Assembly (NCBI GenBank): GCA_027030435.1
Contig: JALVEX010000212.1
Location: forward strand, 1 to 10,789
DNA from: Paracoccaceae bacterium
Lineage (GTDB): Bacteria; Pseudomonadota; Alphaproteobacteria; Rhodobacterales; Rhodobacteraceae
Length of the DNA stretch: 10,789 bases
Reading direction: 5' to 3'
Under the pieces are notes generated by a model. The model was given only the letters and a program-made list of their open reading frames with translations. It made no database searches and was not told where the DNA came from. Shown in pieces: positions 6,755-10,789 of the stretch. The translations under genes and the position numbers were made by a program. How positions within the stretch are numbered: the first letter of the stretch is position 1; the number at the start of each line of letters is the position of its first letter.

Positions 6755-7888
6755 ATGGCCGCACCAAAACCGGATTTCACGCTCGGGATCGAGGAGGAAT
6801 ATCTGCTCGTCGATCTCGAGACGCTCGAACTCGCCGCCGCGCCGCAAGCGCTGATGGATGCCTGCGCGGCGGATCTCGAAGGGCAGGTCAGCCCGGAATT
6901 CCTGCAATGCCAGATCGAGATCGGCACCCAGGTGTGCCGCGATATCGGCGAGGCGCGTGCGGATCTGAAACGCCTGCGCAGCTCGGTGGCGCGCCATGCG
7001 AAGGATCACGGCCTCGCCCCGATCGCCGCCTCCTGCCACCCCTTCGCGGACTGGAAGCAGCAGCACCACACCAACAAGGAGCGCTACAATGCGCTGCGGC
7101 AGGATCTGGCGGGGGTGGTGCGCCGGATGCTGATCTGCGGGATGCATGTGCATGTGGGCATCCCCGCCGAGGAACAGCGCATCGACATCATGAACCAGCT
7201 TTCCTATTTCCTGCCCCACCTGCTGGCGCTCTCCACCTCCTCGCCCTTCTGGCAGGGGGATGACACGGGGCTCGCGAGCTACCGGCTCACGGTGTTTGAC
7301 AACCTGCCGCGCACCGGCCTGCCCCCCCGCCCCGCCTCCTGGGCGGAATACGAGCGCACGGTGCAGGTGCTGATCGATCTCGGCCTGATCGAGGACAGTT
7401 CCAAGATCTGGTGGGATCTGCGCCCCTCGGCCCGCTTCCCGACGCTGGAATCGCGGATCATGGATGTTTCCCCGCGCCTCGAGCACGCGCTTTCGCTTGC
7501 CGCCCTCACCCAGTGCCTCACCCGCATGCTCTGGCGCCTCTCGACGAAAAACCAGCGCTGGCGGATCTACGATCGCTTCCTCGTGGCCGAAAACCGCTGG
7601 CGCGCCCAGCGCTACGGCACGAGCGAGGGGCTGATCGATTTCGGGCGCCGTGCGGTGGTGCCGATGGCGGAGCTTCTGGACGAGCTGATCGAACTGGTGG
7701 CGGAGGATGGCGAGGCGCTCGGCTGCCGGGCCGAGATCGAAGCTGCGCGCGACATCCTGAGAGAAGGCACCAGCAGCACCCGGCAGCGGCTTGTCTATCA
7801 GGACGCGATCCAGGCGGGCGACAGCCATGACGAGGCGCTGCGCGCCGTGACCCGCCATCTGATCGAGGAATTCCACGCTGATCTTTGA
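6755..7888 (+). CDS. ybdK: YbdK-family carboxylate-amine ligase (GCS2 type)
   Basis: The product belongs to the glutamate-cysteine ligase type 2 family, whose members join a carboxylate (often glutamate) to an amine using ATP; E. coli YbdK shows weak glutamate-cysteine ligase activity. At 377 residues it has the family length. Seen motifs are the ATP/metal-binding opening FTLGIEEEYLLVD (8-20), HVHVGI (131-136), the WWDLRPSARFPTLESRIMDV block (219-238) and a C-terminal NRWRAQRYG segment. All three acidic residues of the EEE cluster (13-15) are present, so it should be active. The ATG at 6755 follows AGGGGGG (6744-6750). The ATG at 6751 is in another frame. The true substrate is unknown; a role in glutathione or another gamma-glutamyl compound is only a family-level guess. 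It lies between mmsA and the other valine genes, with no obvious metabolic link. Confidence 0.9.
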   Translation: MAAPKPDFTLGIEEEYLLVDLETLELAAAPQALMDACAADLEGQVSPEFLQCQIEIGTQVCRDIGEARADLKRLRSSVARHAKDHGLAPIAASCHPFADWKQQHHTNKERYNALRQDLAGVVRRMLICGMHVHVGIPAEEQRIDIMNQLSYFLPHLLALSTSSPFWQGDDTGLASYRLTVFDNLPRTGLPPRPASWAEYERTVQVLIDLGLIEDSSKIWWDLRPSARFPTLESRIMDVSPRLEHALSLAALTQCLTRMLWRLSTKNQRWRIYDRFLVAENRWRAQRYGTSEGLIDFGRRAVVPMAELLDELIELVAEDGEALGCRAEIEAARDILREGTSSTRQRLVYQDAIQAGDSHDEALRAVTRHLIEEFHADL

Positions 7889-7950
7889 GAGGCCGCGGGG
7901 CTTGTGGGAGCGGCGTGCTTCTGCCCGGCGTCATCCGGCCTGTTGCGGGC

Positions 7951-7974
7951 GGCCTGCCTCCGGCGGGGATATTT
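7951..7974 (+). terminator. Rhodobacterales-type hairpin with ATATTT tail
   Basis: CCTGCC (7953-7958), loop TCC, GGCGGG (7962-7967) pair with one G-T wobble and are followed by ATATTT. I recognise this CCTCCGGCGGGGATATTT-like sequence, from memory, as recurring behind genes across Rhodobacteraceae genomes. It lies 65 bp after the ligase stop and probably ends or trims that transcript. The T-tail is short, so termination strength is uncertain. Confidence 0.5.
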
Positions 7975-8045
7975 GCGGACCAGTGATATGAGCGGCGCCA
8001 CAGCCCGGCGGCGACGCTGGCGCGGGGGCGACGAGAACGAAAAAG

Positions 8046-8074
8046 CAATTTTCGCAACTGCAAAATTTGTGCAA
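8046..8074. promoter_or_regulatory. TGCAAA dyads upstream of the acyl-CoA dehydrogenase operon
   Basis: TGCAAAATTTGTGCA at 8060-8074 is a dyad with 12 of 15 symmetric positions, and a second GCAA-TTTTC-GCAA copy lies at 8046-8057. The stretch is strikingly AT-rich against its surroundings, sits 50-80 bp before the GTG start, and resembles the TTGCAAAA elements at 4326-4352 before mmsA. It is probably an operator overlapping the operon promoter. No confident -35/-10 pair was found. Confidence 0.5.
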
Positions 8075-8124
8075 CACTTGCCCCGTAATCAGCCGGCAAA
8101 AGGCAGGCAAAAAGGGAGGCTGCG

Positions 8125-9270
8125 GTGGATTTTGCGCTGAGCGAGGAACAGCAGGCGATTTTCGACATGGCCCATGCCTTCGGGCAGGAGCATATCGCGC
8201 CGCATGCGCAGGCCTGGGAGCGCGCGGGCACCATCCCGCGCGATCTGTGGCCGCGCCTTGCAGAGCTTGGCTTCGGCGGGCTCTACGTGCGCGAGGAAAG
8301 CGGCGGCACGGGGCTTTCGCGCCTTGATGCGACGCTCGTTTTCGAGGCGCTTTCAATGGCCTGCCCTTCCGTTGCGGCCTTTCTTTCGATCCACAACATG
8401 TGCGCCGCGATGATCGACAAGTTCGGCTCGGAAGATTTGCGCGCGCGCTTCCTGCCCGGAGCGATCTCGATGGAGAAGATCTTCTCCTACTGCCTGACCG
8501 AGCCCTCCTGCGGCTCGGACGCCGCCGCGCTTCGAACCCGCGCCGAGAAGCGCGATGGCGCCTATGTGCTCAACGGCACCAAGGCCTTCATCTCGGGCGG
8601 CGGCTATTCGGATGCCTATATCGTCATGGCGCGCACCGGGGGCGAAGGCGCGCGCGGGATCTCGGCGATGATCGTGGAGGCCGGCACGGAGGGGCTTTCC
8701 TTTGGCGGACTCGAGGAGAAGATGGGCTGGAAAAGCCAGGAAACACGGCAGGTGCAGTTCGATGATTGCGCGACGCCTGCGCAGAACCTGATCGGCGAGG
8801 AGGGCAAGGGCTTTCGCTATGCGATGGCGGGGCTCGATGGCGGGCGGCTCAACATCTCGGCCTGCTCGCTCGGGGGCGCGCAGGAAGCGCTTGACCGCAC
8901 CCTCGCCTACATGGGCGAGCGCACGGCCTTCGGCCGGACGCTCGATCAGTTCCAGGCGCTGCAATTCCGCCTTGCCGACATGGAAACCGAGCTTCAGGCG
9001 GCGCGCGCCTTCCTGCGTCAGGCGGCCTGGAAGCTCGATCAGGGCGCACCGGATGCCACGAAATTCTGCGCCATGGCGAAAAGGCTGGTGACGGAAACCG
9101 GCTCGAAGGTCGCGAACCAGTGCCTGCAGCTGCACGGGGGTTACGGGTATCTCGCCGATTACGGGATCGAGAAGCTGGTGCGCGATCTGAGGGTGCACGA
9201 GATCCTCGAGGGCACCAACGAGATCATGCGCCTGATCGTGGCGCGCAGCCTGCTCTCGGAGCGCGGCTGA
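8125..9270 (+). CDS. Acyl-CoA dehydrogenase, probable isobutyryl-CoA dehydrogenase
   Basis: This is an FAD enzyme that oxidises an acyl-CoA to the 2,3-enoyl-CoA and passes electrons to ETF. The neighbours (HIBCH, MmsB, with MmsA nearby) make isobutyryl-CoA to methacrylyl-CoA the likely reaction. The product has 381 residues, typical for the family. Seen are the opening MDFALSEEQQAIFDM, the FAD/substrate signature YCLTEPSCGSD (122-132), GTKAFISGGGYSD (151-163), a C-terminal QCLQLHGGYGYLADYGIEK, and the catalytic Glu362 in ILEGTNEIMR, the position used by short- and medium-chain members. The start is the GTG at 8125, set by GGGAGG at 8114-8119 five bases upstream and by the family N-terminus. 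Its stop overlaps the next start (TGATG), so the two are translationally coupled. Substrate choice is inferred from context; a branched-chain or general short-chain enzyme is the alternative. Confidence 0.9.
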   Translation: MDFALSEEQQAIFDMAHAFGQEHIAPHAQAWERAGTIPRDLWPRLAELGFGGLYVREESGGTGLSRLDATLVFEALSMACPSVAAFLSIHNMCAAMIDKFGSEDLRARFLPGAISMEKIFSYCLTEPSCGSDAAALRTRAEKRDGAYVLNGTKAFISGGGYSDAYIVMARTGGEGARGISAMIVEAGTEGLSFGGLEEKMGWKSQETRQVQFDDCATPAQNLIGEEGKGFRYAMAGLDGGRLNISACSLGGAQEALDRTLAYMGERTAFGRTLDQFQALQFRLADMETELQAARAFLRQAAWKLDQGAPDATKFCAMAKRLVTETGSKVANQCLQLHGGYGYLADYGIEKLVRDLRVHEILEGTNEIMRLIVARSLLSERG

Positions 9271-10310
9271 TGGCGGATATCGAGATCAGGAAGGCCGGCA
9301 AGACGGGGCGGATCACGCTCAACCGCCCCAGGGCGCTGAATGCGCTCACCTACGAGATGTGCCTCGCGATCGAGGAGGCGCTCGATCGCTGGCGCGACGA
9401 TCCCGATGTGGCCATGCTGGTGATCGATGCGGTGGGCGAGCGCGCCTTCTGCGCCGGGGGCGATATCGCGGCGATGTATGAAACCGGCATGAAGGGCGAT
9501 TACGCCTATGGCCGCCGCTTCTGGCGCGATGAATACCGGATGAACGCGAAGCTCTTTGAATTCCCCAAGCCGGTGGCGAGCTTCATGCAGGGCTTCACCA
9601 TGGGCGGGGGCGTGGGCGTGGGCTGCCATGCAAGCCACCGGGTAGTGGGGGAAACGAGCCGCATCGCCATGCCCGAATGCGGCATCGGCCTCGTGCCCGA
9701 TGTGGGCGGCTCGCTGCTGCTGGCGCGCGCGTCGGGGCGGCTGGGCGAATATCTCGGCACCACGGGCACGCGCATGCCCGCCGCCGATGCGATCCATGCC
9801 GGATTTGCCGATTACTACATCCCCGAGGCCGATTGGCCCGCCCTGATCGCCGCGCTCGAGGAAAGCGGCGAGTGGTCCCTGATCGATGAGGCCGCAAAGG
9901 CGCCGCCAGAGAGCCGGCTTGCGGCGCTCGCGCCCGAGATCGACGCGAATTTCGCCGGCGAGGCCCTCGGCGACATCCTGCGCGCGCTCGAACACGCCGG
10001 CACGGATTTCGCGGAGGAAACCCTTGAGATCATGCGCCGCAATTCGCCCCTTTCCATGGCCTGCACGGTGGAGATGGTGCATCGCCTGAGGGGCGCCGAG
10101 AGCATCCGCCAGGCGCTCGAGATGGAATACCGCTTCACCTCGCGCGCCATGGAGCACGGGGATTTCCTCGAAGGCATCCGCGCCGCCATCATCGACAAGG
10201 ACCGCAAGCCGAAATGGAAGCACGGCCTCACCGATCCGCTGGATCTCGAGGTTGCGAAAATGCTGATGCCGGTGCCGGGGCGCCCGCTGACGTTCGAAAG
10301 GGAGGATTGA
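9270..10310 (+). CDS. 3-hydroxyisobutyryl-CoA hydrolase (HIBCH-type crotonase-fold)
   Basis: HIBCH hydrolyses 3-hydroxyisobutyryl-CoA to free 3-hydroxyisobutyrate and CoA, protecting the cell from build-up of reactive methacrylyl-CoA. The 346-residue length fits HIBCH (about 340-380) and exceeds simple enoyl-CoA hydratases (about 260). Markers are ITLNRPRALNAL (15-26), the oxyanion segment FCAGGDIAAMY (60-70), MGGGVGVGCHASHRV (111-125) and AMPECGIGLVPDVGG (133-147). In the last, Glu136 and Asp144 correspond to the catalytic pair of mammalian HIBCH. The C-terminal EYRFTSRAMEHGDFLEGIRAA is also HIBCH-like. The ATG at 9270 shares one base with the dehydrogenase stop; the longer in-frame reading from 9120 would lie inside that gene and is rejected. 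Such genes are often labelled plain enoyl-CoA hydratase/isomerase, but the hydrolase fits both sequence and operon better. Confidence 0.91.
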   Translation: MADIEIRKAGKTGRITLNRPRALNALTYEMCLAIEEALDRWRDDPDVAMLVIDAVGERAFCAGGDIAAMYETGMKGDYAYGRRFWRDEYRMNAKLFEFPKPVASFMQGFTMGGGVGVGCHASHRVVGETSRIAMPECGIGLVPDVGGSLLLARASGRLGEYLGTTGTRMPAADAIHAGFADYYIPEADWPALIAALEESGEWSLIDEAAKAPPESRLAALAPEIDANFAGEALGDILRALEHAGTDFAEETLEIMRRNSPLSMACTVEMVHRLRGAESIRQALEMEYRFTSRAMEHGDFLEGIRAAIIDKDRKPKWKHGLTDPLDLEVAKMLMPVPGRPLTFERED

Positions 10311-10313
10311 GAC

Positions 10314-10789
10314 ATGAAGATCGGATTCATAGGCCTTGGCAACATGGGCGCGCCCATGGCGAAGAACCTCGCCGCGGCGGGCCATGAGGTGACGGGGTTT
10401 GACGTCGCCGCTCCCGCGCCCGAGGGCGTGAGCATGGCCGCAAGCGCAGCGGAGGCGGCCGCCGGGCAGGAGGTGGTGATCACCATGCTGCCCAATGGCG
10501 AGATACTTCGCAGCGTTGCTGCCGAGGTGATCCCGGCGATGGAAAAGGGCGCGGTGCTTCTGGATTGTTCCACCGTGGATGTGGAAAGCGCGCGCGCGGT
10601 GGCCGAAGAGGCCGGGAAAGCGGGGCTGATGGCGGTGGACGCGCCGGTTTCGGGCGGCGTGGGCGGGGCCGAGGCGGGCACGCTCACCTTCATGGCCGGC
10701 GGGCCGCGGGAAGCCTTCGAAAAGGTCGAGCCGCTCTTCGAGGTGATGGGGCAGAAGGCCGTGCATTGCGGCGATGCGGGCGCGGGACA
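10314..10789 (+). CDS. mmsB: 3-hydroxyisobutyrate dehydrogenase, 5' part (cut by window end)
   Basis: MmsB oxidises 3-hydroxyisobutyrate to methylmalonate semialdehyde with NAD+, feeding MmsA. Only 158 codons are inside the window, of about 290-300 expected; the frame is open to the last base, so this is an edge cut, not a broken gene. The Rossmann start MKIGFIGLGNMGAPMA carries GLGNMG at 7-12. Asp30, at the end of the second strand (VTGFD), favours NAD+ over NADP+. The family substrate motif DAPVSGGVGGAEAGTL is at 109-124. The catalytic Lys, normally near residue 170, is beyond the window. The ATG at 10314 follows GGAGG (10301-10305), which lies inside the end of the hydrolase gene. The gap to that gene is 3 bp, so the two share an mRNA. 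A homologous tartronate-semialdehyde reductase is possible from sequence alone, but the operon decides for mmsB. Confidence 0.95.
   Translation, partial: MKIGFIGLGNMGAPMAKNLAAAGHEVTGFDVAAPAPEGVSMAASAAEAAAGQEVVITMLPNGEILRSVAAEVIPAMEKGAVLLDCSTVDVESARAVAEEAGKAGLMAVDAPVSGGVGGAEAGTLTFMAGGPREAFEKVEPLFEVMGQKAVHCGDAGAG

Noticed and set aside
7889..8124. tRNA, other RNA gene or CRISPR array in this or the other gaps
   Set aside because: No cloverleaf-like arms and no regularly spaced repeats were seen; the gaps hold only the hairpins and dyads listed.
9159..10766. Long minus-strand open frame (535 codons) opposite the hydrolase and mmsB
   Set aside because: Same cause: it spans two well-supported genes and has a His/Arg/Ala-rich, motif-free translation. 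The equal length to the frame opposite mmsA appears to be coincidence.

Overview
This window looks like part of the chromosome of a GC-rich alphaproteobacterium, most probably a member of the Rhodobacteraceae. The placement rests on the gene content: a LysR regulator divergent from mmsA, followed by an isobutyryl-CoA-dehydrogenase, HIBCH and mmsB cluster. It also rests on the protein sequences and on a CCTGCC-TCC-GGCGGG hairpin followed by ATATTT, which I recognise from memory as common behind genes in that group. No taxonomic search was possible.

Left part (1-2039). A nearly complete IS256-family insertion sequence occupies 5-1483, with 23-bp imperfect terminal inverted repeats. Its transposase gene is broken: an extra stretch of about 50 bp, containing short inverted repeats and bounded by a 7-bp direct repeat, shifts the frame just before the segment that carries the catalytic Glu. 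Next to the IS lies a small, AT-richer gene on the minus strand (1524-1979) for an unrecognised membrane-anchored or secreted protein. Bases 1621-1740 are only 40% G+C, unlike everything around them. IS plus AT-rich orphan gene suggests a small accessory patch.

Middle-left (2184-4301). Three genes read on the minus strand: a LysR-type regulator, a two-CBS-domain protein and coaD (phosphopantetheine adenylyltransferase, a late step of coenzyme A synthesis).

Middle (4302-6056). Divergent from lysR is mmsA, the CoA-acylating methylmalonate-semialdehyde dehydrogenase, which ends in a textbook intrinsic terminator. The shared lysR-mmsA intergenic region carries several TTGCAA-type dyads.

Middle-right (6057-7888). 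Two genes not obviously tied to valine breakdown follow: a small STAS/SpoIIAA-like protein, preceded by three 14-bp tandem repeats, and a YbdK-type carboxylate-amine ligase.

Right (8037-10789). An operon of acyl-CoA dehydrogenase, 3-hydroxyisobutyryl-CoA hydrolase and mmsB (cut by the window end) has one overlapping junction and one 3-bp gap. With mmsA it covers isobutyryl-CoA to propionyl-CoA, the lower half of valine degradation, except that no dedicated methacrylyl-CoA hydratase is visible. TGCAAA-type dyads in front of the dehydrogenase resemble those in front of mmsA, so the two transcription units may share a regulator.

I did not find a clearly new biological system. The most interesting items are the palindrome-bearing insertion in the transposase, the shared TTGCAA operator candidates, and the 14-bp repeats in front of the STAS-like gene.
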